64,000 bases of DNA from an uncultured Flavobacteriales bacterium (lineage in GTDB: Bacteria; Bacteroidota; Bacteroidia; Flavobacteriales_G; Salibacteraceae), in NCBI GenBank assembly GCA_937121175.1, contig CAKZKD010000018.1, forward strand, positions 62,001 through 126,000. Reading direction: 5' to 3'. The position numbers were made by a program, and so were the translations under genes. The notes under the pieces are model-generated. The model did no database searches. It saw only the letters and a list, made by a program, of their open reading frames with translations, and was not told the DNA's origin. This document shows positions 16,752-25,489 of the stretch, piece by piece. Position 1 is the stretch's first letter, and every line of letters starts with the position of its first letter.

Positions 16752-18053
16752 ATGAAAAAGAGTGAAGAATTACTCGAAAGAAGAAAAAAAATTGTGGCCA
16801 ACGGAGTTGGTGTTTTCAATACTGCGACCGTCGCCTCTGCAAAGGGTGCAACAATTACCGATGTTGATGGCAACGAATGGATTGATTTTGCAGGAGGAAT
16901 TGGTGTTGTAAATGCGGGGCATTGTCCAGAGCCTGTTGTAAAGGCTATTCAAGCGCAGGCCGAGAAGTTTATTCATACTAGCTTTAATGTGGTTACTTAC
17001 GAGCCTTACATCGAATTGTGCGAAGAGCTGTGTGAGATTTTACCTCACGGCGAAAAAACCAAGGCCATGTTGGTTTCAACTGGAGCTGAAGCGGTGGAAA
17101 ATGCAATTAAAATTGCAAGACAAGCAACTGGAAGAAATGCAGTCATGTGTTACACCGGTGCTTTTCATGGACGAACCATGATGGCAATGACGCTTACTTC
17201 AAAAATTGATTACAAATTGAACTGTGGGCCGTTTGCTCCAGAGGTTTACCGTTTGCCTTTTCCAAATACTTACCGTTATTCTAACGGACTCACAGAAGAA
17301 CAATATGTAGATCGTGAGTTAAAGCGCTTGCACGAATCAGCTAAAAACTTAGTGAATCCGAAAAATGTTGCAGCAATTATCATTGAATTGGTGCAAGGTG
17401 AAGGTGGATTTAACGTTGCGCCGCAAGCATACATAGAAGGTTTACGCGACTTCTGTGATGAACACGGAATTATGCTGATTTTTGATGAAGTTCAGTCTGG
17501 ATTTGCGAGAACAGGCTCTTGGGGCGCTATGGATCATTACAATGTAACTCCAGATATTTCAACTTGGGCAAAATCAATGGGTTCTGGAATGCCTATTTCA
17601 GCCGTTTTAGGAAAAGCAGAAGTTATGGATGCTGCCGCAGGCGGAACCATTGGTGGAACATACATTGGTAATCCTTTAGCCTGTGCAGCCGCATTAGCTA
17701 CTATAAAGCACATTAAAGACACGGACCTTAATGCCAGAGGAATTGAAGTTGGAAATATCATTCGTTCCAGATTCGAAGGTATGCAGGCTAAGTTCCCACA
17801 AATCGGTGATGTGCGTGGTTTGGGAGCTATGATGGCAATGGAATTCGTAAAAAACGGCGACCCTCGTCAACCAGACGGAGACCTTTGTAGCGCTGTTGTG
17901 AAAGGTTGTGCAGATAGAGGTCTAATAATAATTTCTGCTGGAACGTACAAAAACAACATACGGGTGTTGAGTCCTTTGACTATTAGCAATGAATTATTAA
18001 CCAAAGGTTTAGACATTATTGAAGAAGAAATTGGTAAGGCTGTCAAAGGTTAA
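16752..18053 (+). CDS. gabT: 4-aminobutyrate--2-oxoglutarate aminotransferase (class III)
   Basis: A PLP-dependent class III transaminase of 433 residues. The PLP lysine is Lys274 in STWAKSMGSGMP; LIFDEVQSGFARTG carries the cofactor Asp, and AFHGRTMMAM, IELVQGEGGFNV and GGTIGGTYIGNPLACAA are family blocks. GabT moves the amino group of 4-aminobutyrate to 2-oxoglutarate, giving succinate semialdehyde. No gabD lies next to it. Related enzymes use ornithine or lysine, so substrate assignment is by overall resemblance. Confidence 0.88.
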   Translation: MKKSEELLERRKKIVANGVGVFNTATVASAKGATITDVDGNEWIDFAGGIGVVNAGHCPEPVVKAIQAQAEKFIHTSFNVVTYEPYIELCEELCEILPHGEKTKAMLVSTGAEAVENAIKIARQATGRNAVMCYTGAFHGRTMMAMTLTSKIDYKLNCGPFAPEVYRLPFPNTYRYSNGLTEEQYVDRELKRLHESAKNLVNPKNVAAIIIELVQGEGGFNVAPQAYIEGLRDFCDEHGIMLIFDEVQSGFARTGSWGAMDHYNVTPDISTWAKSMGSGMPISAVLGKAEVMDAAAGGTIGGTYIGNPLACAAALATIKHIKDTDLNARGIEVGNIIRSRFEGMQAKFPQIGDVRGLGAMMAMEFVKNGDPRQPDGDLCSAVVKGCADRGLIIISAGTYKNNIRVLSPLTISNELLTKGLDIIEEEIGKAVKG

Positions 18054-18080
18054 TTCCAAAATCTAGTTTAAATTATAGTG

Positions 18081-18121
18081 AGGATGCTTGAGAACTGATT
18101 TCAGTGCAAGCATCCTTTTTT
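18081..18121 (+). terminator. Intrinsic terminator after gabT
   Basis: A ten-base perfect stem (AGGATGCTTG / CAAGCATCCT, 18081-18090 with 18107-18116) is followed by a T tract, 27 bases after the gabT stop. Confidence 0.85.
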
Positions 18122-18174
18122 GATTAAACGAAAATTTCTCAAACCTTTGCGTTCTTTCTTTGTACATAAAACAT

Positions 18175-18957
18175 ATGCGCAGTTTACTTACTATTTCCAC
18201 TTGTCTTCTAATACTGTTTGGAAATGCCCAAATACAAAAAATTGACAATATGCCTCAAGAAAAAATTACAGTTGAAGTTTGGAGTGATGTCGTTTGTCCA
18301 TTTTGTTATTTAGGAAAAAAGAAACTAGAAAACGCTATCAAAGAGCTTGAAGCAGAACAGCTAGTTGAAGTAATTTGGAAAAGTTTTCAGCTAGACCCAA
18401 ACTTCCCTAAGGATACCGCTTTACCTTCAGCGGAATACCTGTCTCAACGAAAAGGTTATCCAATTGACCAAGTCCGTGCAATGAGCCATCATTTAGCAAA
18501 CCAAGGATTGGAATATGGGATTGATTTTCAATTCGAAAAGGCACTTACTTTCAACACATTTGATGCGCATAGATTAATTCATTGGGCTAATGAATTTCAT
18601 AAATCCAACGAATTAAAACAAGCTTTTCTCATTGCTTATTTTACAAATGGAGAAAACCTATCTCAGGCAGAAAACCTAATTAAAGTAGTCTGTTCCATAG
18701 GTTTAGATTCTGAAAAAGCGAAAGCAGTTTTGGATTCGGATAAATATGCTGAAGAAGTCAGACAAGACATTTATCAAGCACAACAAGTTGGGGTTAGGGG
18801 TGTTCCTTTTTTCTTAATTAATAACAACCAAACAATATCCGGAGCCCAAGATGACAAGGTGTTCGTGAAGGCTTTAAAAGCTGAAATGAAAAAAACGAAA
18901 CCGTTAATCAGTTCTGAATATGGAGCAGCTTGCGCTCCTGATGGTAAATGTGATTAG
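18175..18957 (+). CDS. DsbA/FrnE-family thiol oxidoreductase
   Basis: A thioredoxin-fold protein with the active site VCPFCYLGKKK (Cys41, Cys44 from the ATG at 18175). FQLDPNFPKD, FNTFDAHRLIHWA and VGVRGVPFFLINN match the FrnE-like DsbA group, which often acts in the cytosol on thiols or as a polyketide-type isomerase. Here a 20-residue hydrophobic leader (LLTISTCLLILFGNAQ) precedes the domain, suggesting export. An internal ATG at 18250 (MPQEKITVEVW) would give the usual cytosolic length, so the start decides the location. It is followed by the convergent YiiX-like gene ten bases on. Confidence 0.88.
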   Translation: MRSLLTISTCLLILFGNAQIQKIDNMPQEKITVEVWSDVVCPFCYLGKKKLENAIKELEAEQLVEVIWKSFQLDPNFPKDTALPSAEYLSQRKGYPIDQVRAMSHHLANQGLEYGIDFQFEKALTFNTFDAHRLIHWANEFHKSNELKQAFLIAYFTNGENLSQAENLIKVVCSIGLDSEKAKAVLDSDKYAEEVRQDIYQAQQVGVRGVPFFLINNNQTISGAQDDKVFVKALKAEMKKTKPLISSEYGAACAPDGKCD

Positions 18958-18967
18958 ACGCCAAGCT

Positions 18968-19648
18968 CTAGAGGCGGACTTTAGGCTGATAATTTTCTGG
19001 AAAGCCGTAAAAATGCACAATATCCACCCTATCTGACATTGAAATTCCTCCTGGATTCAGTCCCATTTCTCCTTCAGGAATAACTTCATTCATATCCTTA
19101 AAGTAATCTGCCCACATCGAAAATGTAGAATCTGTATTGGGTTCTTTGAAGGTCATTGGTTGGGTTTCAAAGATTGGTTTTCCTTTTTCTAAAAAAGAAT
19201 AATAGACCAGTTCTGAGCAATACAACGAATCGTTATTCAAATCAAACACAGCATCGTACCCTTTTCCCAAATAGGTTTTTGAACGTAAAATGGTTTCTGT
19301 AATTTGTTCTGTGGAAAATCCATTTACTCGACCTACCAATACTTTAGGTCTTATTTTTCCATCTCTGGCGCGTGTTAAAAAACTATCCATTGCGGTTATT
19401 ACCACTCCCTTTCCTCCTGCCTCGATTACCTTGAGTTGACCATTTTCTTTAATAACAATTCCGCAATGACTCAACTCTGCCCCATCAATTCCTGGAGTAA
19501 CGATTTCAATGGATTCACAAAATGGGCCGCAATCCAAATCTTGGAATAAAATATCTCCTTCTTGCAAGGTGAACCCATGATTTTCAGGTTCTTGACATCC
19601 AATTAACACCAAAAGAAACGCAAATAGGGAAATTGTGAGTTTATCCAA
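18968..19648 (-). CDS. YiiX/YebB-like NlpC/P60-fold cysteine hydrolase lipoprotein
   Basis: The product is a predicted lipoprotein with LFAFLLVLIGC as lipobox region. The permuted papain-like C92 motifs are LQEGDILFQDLDCGPFCESI, ELSHCGIVI (catalytic His) and LYCSELVYYSF (catalytic Cys), giving the order typical of YiiX/YaeF amidases. There is no ATG near the N-terminus. A TTG at 19648 fits a compact leader (MDKLTISLF) and is preceded by AAAGGAG; a TTG at 19672 is the alternative. Either way it overlaps the nrnA 3' end (8 or 32 bases). Peptidoglycan or lipid amide hydrolysis is inferred from the fold. Confidence 0.85.
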   Translation of the reverse strand: MDKLTISLFAFLLVLIGCQEPENHGFTLQEGDILFQDLDCGPFCESIEIVTPGIDGAELSHCGIVIKENGQLKVIEAGGKGVVITAMDSFLTRARDGKIRPKVLVGRVNGFSTEQITETILRSKTYLGKGYDAVFDLNNDSLYCSELVYYSFLEKGKPIFETQPMTFKEPNTDSTFSMWADYFKDMNEVIPEGEMGLNPGGISMSDRVDIVHFYGFPENYQPKVRL

Positions 19649-20651
19649 AATACTCCTTTGCTGATTTTTCAAATCGCTGAACAGTTTCTTCTAGAGAATC
19701 TTCAGACATTCCGCCTGCAGCGTTTAAATGTCCGCCACCATTAAAATACGTTCTGGCAAACGTGTTCACATCTATATCACCTTTACTCCTGAAGGACATT
19801 CGAATAATTCCGCCGTTCTCCTTCATTATACAGCTGACATTTACTCCTTTTATCGATAGTGGATAATTTACAACCCCTTCCGTATCTCCGGATTTATAAT
19901 TGAATCGATTGAGTTCCTCTTTTGAAAGGGCAATATGAGCGAGTTCTAATTCAGGAAAAACAGTGAGTTTTTCGCCCAAAACATAACCAAGCAACTTGAT
20001 TCTATCTGCAGAATTCGAATCAAAGATATTGTTGTACACCTCACCTGTATCAAGGCCCAAATCCATCAAATCGGCTACAACTCTATGAGTTTTTGCCGTT
20101 GTAGACCTAAACCGGAATGAGCCTGTGTCGGTTACTATTCCCGCATATAAGCATGACGCGGTAAAAGGGTCAATTAAATCTTCGGTTTCAAAACATTGAA
20201 TAAAATCATACACCAATTGGGCAGTGCTGCTAGCTTCAATGTCATGTAACCCTGCAACAAAAACCTCTTCTTCTGGCAGCCTGTGATGATCTATGATAAG
20301 TTTTGGCGTAGAATCGTTTCTTAAAACTGCCTCAAAATCCTTCCCAACCCGAGATATTGTATTGTAATCCAAAGAAAAAACCAATTCGGCCTTTTCCAAA
20401 GCTTGCATTGATTCTTCTTCTTGAGTGTCGAATTGCAGAAGCTCCTCCTTCTCCACCATCCAGTTCAAAAAGTCTGGAAAAGCATCTGGCACCACCACTG
20501 TAACTTTTTTACCCAATTTTTGAAGGGCGCTTTTTAAAGCAAGCGAAGAGCCAATAGCATCGCCGTCTGGAGACTTGTGGGTTGTAATAAAAATGCATTC
20601 AGACTGGTGGACCGCTTCCACCATTTTTGAAGTATTCCTCAATTTTTCCAT
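19641..20651 (-). CDS. nrnA: DHH/DHHA1 phosphoesterase, NrnA-like oligoribonuclease/pAp phosphatase
   Basis: The 336-residue protein has the DHH motifs THKSPDGDAIGSSLAL, LVFSLDYNT, the name-giving LIIDHHRLPEE and TDTGSFRFRST, and the DHHA1 domain with RMSFRSKGDIDVNTFA and GGGHLNAAGG near the end. NrnA degrades nano-RNAs and hydrolyses pAp. ATG at 20651 is used. A TACATTTG box at 20666-20659 leaves only seven bases before the ATG, so the mRNA leader is very short. It overlaps the YiiX-like gene. Confidence 0.93.
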   Translation of the reverse strand: MEKLRNTSKMVEAVHQSECIFITTHKSPDGDAIGSSLALKSALQKLGKKVTVVVPDAFPDFLNWMVEKEELLQFDTQEEESMQALEKAELVFSLDYNTISRVGKDFEAVLRNDSTPKLIIDHHRLPEEEVFVAGLHDIEASSTAQLVYDFIQCFETEDLIDPFTASCLYAGIVTDTGSFRFRSTTAKTHRVVADLMDLGLDTGEVYNNIFDSNSADRIKLLGYVLGEKLTVFPELELAHIALSKEELNRFNYKSGDTEGVVNYPLSIKGVNVSCIMKENGGIIRMSFRSKGDIDVNTFARTYFNGGGHLNAAGGMSEDSLEETVQRFEKSAKEYFG

Positions 20652-20658
20652 AGAAATG

Positions 20659-20666
20659 CAAATGTA
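20659..20666 (-). promoter_or_regulatory. Promoter-like -7 box before nrnA
   Basis: On the minus strand TACATTTG fits TAnnTTTG and lies seven bases before the nrnA ATG, which would make the transcript nearly leaderless. Confidence 0.45.
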
Positions 20667-20742
20667 TTGGAATCAAAATCGCGTGTTTCAAAAAACTTAA
20701 CTGATTTGGCAATCAATTAATAAATCAACTAAAAAGAACAAT

Positions 20743-20750
20743 TACTTTTG
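20743..20750 (+). promoter_or_regulatory. Promoter-like -7 box before ndk
   Basis: TACTTTTG followed by CA, 34 bases before the ndk ATG. The same ten bases occur before gabT and the IPT/TIG gene. Confidence 0.5.
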
Positions 20751-20784
20751 CAGGCTCAAAAAACAAGACTAAAAAACTTATAGT

Positions 20785-21204
20785 ATGGCTACGAACAGAA
20801 CATTTACAATGATAAAACCAGAAGCAGTTGAGAAAGGCTTAACTGGTGCTATTTTGAATAAAATTGCAGAAGGCGGATTCAGAATTGTTGCTTTGAAAAA
20901 AACTCAATTATCGATTTCCGAAGCAGGAAAATTCTATGAAGTACACGCTGAACGTCCTTTTTACGGAGAACTGGTTGATTACATGAGTTCTGGTCCAATA
21001 ATAGCGGCAATTTTAGAAAAAGACAATGCGGTTGCAGATTTCAGAACCTTAATTGGTGCAACAGACCCATCTGAAGCAGCAGAAGGAACGCTTCGTGCAG
21101 AGTTTGCAGAAAGTAAAGCTAAGAATGCCGTTCACGGTTCAGATTCTGATGACAATGCTGCAATTGAAAGCAACTTCCATTTTTCTGGTAGAGAGATGTT
21201 TTAG
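20785..21204 (+). CDS. ndk: Nucleoside-diphosphate kinase
   Basis: A 139-residue cytosolic enzyme that passes the terminal phosphate from one nucleoside triphosphate to any nucleoside diphosphate through a phosphohistidine. [18 protein letters not shown] opens the protein; the active-site His117 is in [12 protein letters not shown], and [22 protein letters not shown] matches the family. It is a single gene between its own box and terminator. Confidence 0.97.
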   Translation: MATNRTFTMIKPEAVEKGLTGAILNKIAEGGFRIVALKKTQLSISEAGKFYEVHAERPFYGELVDYMSSGPIIAAILEKDNAVADFRTLIGATDPSEAAEGTLRAEFAESKAKNAVHGSDSDDNAAIESNFHFSGREMF

Positions 21205-21227
21205 ACGTTAACGCACAAACAAATCGA

Positions 21228-21262
21228 GAGCCCCATTTCACATGTTGAAATGGGGCTTTTAT
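21228..21262 (+). terminator. Intrinsic terminator after ndk
   Basis: Twelve-base stem (AGCCCCATTTCA / TGAAATGGGGCT) with a five-base loop, followed by TTTT. Confidence 0.85.
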
Positions 21263-21335
21263 ATTTAGCCGTTTCGAATAAACGCAATTACTATTTCGTT
21301 TTACAATATTTCACTATTTGCGTTTGATTAACAGG

Positions 21336-21343
21336 TACTTTTG
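21336..21343 (+). promoter_or_regulatory. Promoter-like -7 box before the IPT/TIG gene
   Basis: TACTTTTG followed by CA, 23 bases before the ATG at 21367, with TTTG words further up (21317-21320, 21323-21326) at shorter spacing than usual. Confidence 0.45.
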
Positions 21344-21366
21344 CACAGAACAAAAACAGTAAAATT

Positions 21367-24300
21367 ATGGTTACTACTCTACAAAACTTTTTTTCAAGTC
21401 GAATTGCTATAGTTGTTCTTTCACTTCTAGGCGGTTTTTCTTCCGTTGCCCAATCTTACGATTATGCGATTCAAAATGTACAAATTTCATTGCCAATAGG
21501 TGTAACGCCTGGAAGCAATATTGTTAATGGTACTAGTTTGAACGAAATTACGTTTGATGTTCGAAATGCAGGAACTAATTCGATACCAACGGGAACTCAA
21601 CTTAGGGTGACATTGCAAATTGGCACTACTAGTACACCTTTAGTAGGTACCATTGGTGCAGCCATTGCTGCAAATGCAACAACTCAATTTGTTATTGATT
21701 GTAGTGCTTCTGGAATCAATGCCAATTTCCCGACTACACTTGGTAATTTTCAAATTTGTGTAGAATCAACCTATACACCAGACCCCAACAGTACCAACAA
21801 CAGATCTTGTCAATCTTACACAATGGTTGCCCCTCCTGCCAGAGACTTAAGAATAAAGCCCGGCAGTGTTCGAATTACAAATCCCACTGGTATTTCACAG
21901 GGCGGAAGTATTACATTGGGTGCAACACTCACGCAATTTTCGTTTACCATTGAAAACTCTGGTACTGCAACAATTCCTTCAGGCACCTCGCTGACCTTAA
22001 CTACTGAAGTTGGGTCAGCAAGTTCAACACCCGGTACTTTCACCACAACTACAGCCATGGCTCCCGGTGATACGTTAGGTCTAGTTGCAAATACACAAAT
22101 TCAAGGGATAAATTTCCCGACTACAACTGGAGCATTTAATATTTGCGCAACGGTGGTTGTTGCAAATGATAATAATGCTGGAAATAACAAAAGTTGTCAG
22201 GCCTATACAATGGTCTCGGCAACACCGCAAACTGATTTGAGAATGAAGCCGGGTCGAGTACGAATTACAAATCCGACTGGAATTGCTCCTGGAGGGAATA
22301 TTCAATTGGGTACTACTTTGGTTCAAATTGCCTTTACCGTTGAAAATGTAGGAGCTGTTAATCTACCTACAGGAACTTCTTTATCACTCACAACCAAAGT
22401 TGGAAGCGCAACAAATACAGGAACCTTTACGCTTACTGCGCCTTTAAATTCAGGAGATAGTTTGGCATTGGTGGCAAATACGCAAACGCAAGGAGTAAAC
22501 TTCCCTACTTCTGCTGGTCAATTTGATGTTTGCATGAGTGTTGTTGTTGCAAATGATAATGTTTCAACGAATAACGAAGTTTGCCAAGCATACACTATGG
22601 TTAGCGGAACAACTCCAAGTGTAACCAACATGTCCCCAAATTCTGGCCCAATTGGAACTACAGTAACGTTAACAGGTTCAAATTTTGCGACTTCAGGAAA
22701 TACGGTGACATTTGCAGGCAGTGCTACAGGAACAATAACCAATAGCACAGCAACCTCCATAACAGTAACTGTTCCAACGGGAGCTCAAACAGGACTTGTC
22801 ACGCTTACAACTAATGGCTCAACAGTTGGTGCCGGAATTTTTACCGTAACAACTTCAAGTGCTCCAACAATAACAAACATGTCCCCTTCCTCAGGGCCAA
22901 TTGGAACTTCTGTAACTATTTCGGGCACTAATTTCGCTACATCAGGAAATACAGTCACTTTTACTGGTGGTGTTTCAGGTACAATCACAAACAGTTCAGC
23001 AACTGCAATAACAGTTACGGTGCCTAATGGTGCTCAAACTGGAAATGTCCTGTTGGTCACTTCTGGAACGCCTTTAAATGCTGGTACTTTTACAGTTACC
23101 ACGGCAAGTGCTCCAACGATTACCAACATGTCCCCCACTTCAGGACCAATTGGAACTTCTGTAACTATCACTGGAACAAATTTCTCAACTACCGGAAATA
23201 TTGTAACATTTATTCCTGGCGTACAAGGCACGATTACAAACAGCACCACAAGCTCTATAACGGTTACAGTACCTTCCGGAGCAAGTTCGGGTCCAGTAAT
23301 TGTGAATACAGCTAGTACTCAATTAAATGCTGGTATTTTCACGATTTCTACTGGAAGTACTCCTATTGTCACCAATATGTCTCCAACCTCTGGGCCTACT
23401 GGAACCACTGTCACCATTTCTGGAAATAACTTCGGAACAACTAATACTAATGTAGTTTTTACACCAAGCGTAAATGGAATTATAACAACGAACACCAGTA
23501 CAAGTATTACTGTCATGGTTCCAACTGGAGCTCAGACTGGTTCTGTAACCGTTAACACGGCTGGCGCTAATTTATCTGCTGGAACGTTCACGGTTACCAC
23601 AGGGGGTGGCGGTACCGCACCGACCATTACTTCTATTGCACCAAACAGTGGAATCATTGGTGATGAAGTAACAATAACAGGAATTAACTTCAACACAACT
23701 GCAATTAACAACACCGTTACATTTACTGGTGGCGCAAACGCTACTGTTAAATCTGCAACTTCAACCGAAATCAAAGTAGATGTTCCTACTGGGGCTTTAA
23801 CTGGGCAAGTTACCGTTTCAAATGCAGGTGGAACAGCAAACAGTCCGCAAACATTCACAGTATTAACAGCGCCTCAAATTGTTATTACCGACTTTAATCC
23901 TAAACGAGGAGCTATTGGTCAGGAAATAACCATTGACGGTAATTTATTTAATGATACAGCTTCTAACAATACGGTTACATTTACTGGAGGTGCAGTAGGG
24001 AATATTGTTTCTGCTACAACCCAAAAGATTGTTGTTGAAGTTCCTGCAGGTGCCAGCGACGGAATAATTACAGTAAATAATGGTGTTAACTTCGCTACTA
24101 CTCCTTCTGCATTTACTATTGAAAATGGTCCTGTAATCGTAAAACTAAACCCTGCGTCTGGTAAGGCTGGAAGCGCTGTAACAGTTGAAGGGTTTAACTT
24201 TAGTACAATTGACAATGAGAACAAAGTTCTATTTGGTTCAATTGATGCCGGTTTGCCGATAGTGAATGCAGCCGCGACTGAATTGGAGGTAACAGTACCT

Positions 24301-24675
24301 CCCGGATTAAGTACTGGTGAACATACAGTTAGACTAACAGTTACCGGATTTAACACCGTAACTTCACCTAAAAAATATAGAGTTCTAGCATTAAACTCAA
24401 GCATCTTAGAATCGTCCGCGGACAATGGCTTAACAGTATTTTCTAATAATGAAGGCTTGAATGTAAGTATCAAAACTTTGGTTGGAATGAAAAACCCAAA
24501 AATCACAATTTACAATGTGCAAGGGGCTAAGATTTTTGAACAAGGGTTTTACGCTGAAGGAAAAACTGAGCATAATCACGTTGCAGAGGTGGATTTAACG
24601 TCGGGGGTTTACATCCTAAACTACGAAGACGAAAACAATAGTATGATGTCGGAGCGATTTGTGGTTGCTCAATAA
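21367..24675 (+). CDS. Large IPT/TIG-repeat surface protein with T9SS sorting domain
   Basis: An 1102-residue secreted protein. After the signal peptide (IAIVVLSLLGGFSSVAQ) come three CARDB-like repeats of about 130 residues (ITFDVRNAGTNSIPTGTQL, FSFTIENSGTATIPSGTSL, IAFTVENVGAVNLPTGTSL). Seven IPT/TIG domains of 82-85 residues follow, beginning near residues 415, 499, 581, 663, 751, 835 and 920 (TNMSPNSGPIGTTVTLTGSNF and variants). The last 70 residues (ITIYNVQGAKIFEQG, LTSGVYILNYED) are a T9SS type A sorting domain. Such proteins sit on the cell surface as adhesins or binding scaffolds; the ligand is unknown. No catalytic domain is seen. Confidence 0.9.
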   Translation: MVTTLQNFFSSRIAIVVLSLLGGFSSVAQSYDYAIQNVQISLPIGVTPGSNIVNGTSLNEITFDVRNAGTNSIPTGTQLRVTLQIGTTSTPLVGTIGAAIAANATTQFVIDCSASGINANFPTTLGNFQICVESTYTPDPNSTNNRSCQSYTMVAPPARDLRIKPGSVRITNPTGISQGGSITLGATLTQFSFTIENSGTATIPSGTSLTLTTEVGSASSTPGTFTTTTAMAPGDTLGLVANTQIQGINFPTTTGAFNICATVVVANDNNAGNNKSCQAYTMVSATPQTDLRMKPGRVRITNPTGIAPGGNIQLGTTLVQIAFTVENVGAVNLPTGTSLSLTTKVGSATNTGTFTLTAPLNSGDSLALVANTQTQGVNFPTSAGQFDVCMSVVVANDNVSTNNEVCQAYTMVSGTTPSVTNMSPNSGPIGTTVTLTGSNFATSGNTVTFAGSATGTITNSTATSITVTVPTGAQTGLVTLTTNGSTVGAGIFTVTTSSAPTITNMSPSSGPIGTSVTISGTNFATSGNTVTFTGGVSGTITNSSATAITVTVPNGAQTGNVLLVTSGTPLNAGTFTVTTASAPTITNMSPTSGPIGTSVTITGTNFSTTGNIVTFIPGVQGTITNSTTSSITVTVPSGASSGPVIVNTASTQLNAGIFTISTGSTPIVTNMSPTSGPTGTTVTISGNNFGTTNTNVVFTPSVNGIITTNTSTSITVMVPTGAQTGSVTVNTAGANLSAGTFTVTTGGGGTAPTITSIAPNSGIIGDEVTITGINFNTTAINNTVTFTGGANATVKSATSTEIKVDVPTGALTGQVTVSNAGGTANSPQTFTVLTAPQIVITDFNPKRGAIGQEITIDGNLFNDTASNNTVTFTGGAVGNIVSATTQKIVVEVPAGASDGIITVNNGVNFATTPSAFTIENGPVIVKLNPASGKAGSAVTVEGFNFSTIDNENKVLFGSIDAGLPIVNAAATELEVTVPPGLSTGEHTVRLTVTGFNTVTSPKKYRVLALNSSILESSADNGLTVFSNNEGLNVSIKTLVGMKNPKITIYNVQGAKIFEQGFYAEGKTEHNHVAEVDLTSGVYILNYEDENNSMMSERFVVAQ
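22612..24370 (+). repeat. Seven tandem IPT/TIG-coding repeats
   Basis: Units of about 246-255 bases; the first four (about 22612-23610) are close at the DNA level, including repeated ACNAACATGTCCCC and GGNCCAATTGGAAC words, while the last three are more diverged. This suggests recent expansion at the N-terminal end of the array. Confidence 0.75.
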
Positions 24676-24696
24676 TTGAAATCAAACACAGAAATT

Positions 24697-24721
24697 AAAA
24701 GGGGCTAAAGCCCCTTTTTTT
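24697..24721 (+). terminator. Intrinsic terminator after the IPT/TIG gene
   Basis: Stem AAAGGGGCT / AGCCCCTTT with a two-base loop, then a T run. An ATG at 24722 lies at its edge, which argues for the downstream start of the next gene. Confidence 0.85.
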
Positions 24722-24748
24722 ATGGCATTAATCTGCTACTTTAGAGGC

Positions 24749-25489
24749 ATGAAATGTCAAAACTGTCATTCTGAGCTGCTAGGAGAATATTGCCACCAGT
24801 GTGGTCAAAAACACGTTGAATCACTTGAAATGCGGTTCATTCTAGCCGATTCGTTAGGCTATATTCTCAATTATGATAACAGCTTTTTCAGAACCATCGG
24901 AAAACTACTTTCCAAACCACACGTACTAATCCAAGAATTCTTAAAAGGAAAGCGTAAAAGCTACTTCCCTCCTTTTAAAATGCTGATTCTAACAACTTCG
25001 ATACTCGCAATAATCTTAATCTTTTTACCTGAAACACCTGCCAAATTTCAGGGTGCCGATATTAGTTTTAATGAAAGTGATGAAAAATTTGCAACCATTT
25101 TCAAATCATTAATAGAACGATTTTTTACATTCACTTTATTTCTTAGTATTCCAGCTAATGCACTGTTTAATATGTGGTTATTCAAGAAGCAAAGCTACAA
25201 CTATGCAGAGCATCTTGTAATTTCTACCTTCATTGCAAGCGCTGTAAACATATTTAGTGCACTTACCTACTTTGCCATATTGCTTCCTGAACTACCCCAA
25301 CAAATTTTCGCGAGTCTTTTTACACTTGTAATGGTGGTTTATTCGGCCTATGCCTACATTAAAGTCTTTAATCAAAGAGTAATTGTTGGTATTTTAAAGT
25401 ATTTCACATCAACATTTTTAACTACCCTTTTTTATGCTGGGGAGTTCCTTGTTTTAGGCGCGGTATATTACTGGTGGTTATATCTCTAG
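24749..25489 (+). CDS. DUF3667 zinc-ribbon membrane protein
   Basis: A 246-residue protein. The N-terminus MKCQNCHSELLGEYCHQCGQKH is a zinc-ribbon with two CxxC pairs, followed by the family segment LADSLGYILNYDNSFFRTIG, LLSKPHVLIQEFLKGKRKSYFPPFKML. About four transmembrane segments follow (ILTTSILAIILIFL, FTFTLFLSIPANALFNMWL, HLVISTFIASAVNIFSALTYF and the C-terminal FLVLGAVYYWWLY). Function is unknown. ATG at 24749 is preferred over 24722, which lies in the terminator tail. Its stop shares the CTAG palindrome with the convergent hydrolase. Confidence 0.85.
   Translation: MKCQNCHSELLGEYCHQCGQKHVESLEMRFILADSLGYILNYDNSFFRTIGKLLSKPHVLIQEFLKGKRKSYFPPFKMLILTTSILAIILIFLPETPAKFQGADISFNESDEKFATIFKSLIERFFTFTLFLSIPANALFNMWLFKKQSYNYAEHLVISTFIASAVNIFSALTYFAILLPELPQQIFASLFTLVMVVYSAYAYIKVFNQRVIVGILKYFTSTFLTTLFYAGEFLVLGAVYYWWLYL

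Noticed and set aside
23919..24506. 195-codon minus-strand frame opposite the IPT/TIG gene
   Set aside because: It mirrors the repeat coding on the plus strand, is rich in Val/Pro/Phe from antisense codons, and has no family pattern.
21367..24675. Repeat array considered as a CRISPR
   Set aside because: Units are about 250 bases, in frame and encode IPT/TIG domains; there are no short identical repeats with unique spacers and no cas genes.
24722..24748. Upstream ATG for the DUF3667 gene
   Set aside because: It lies in the T tract of the preceding terminator; the ATG at 24749 gives the normal zinc-ribbon start.
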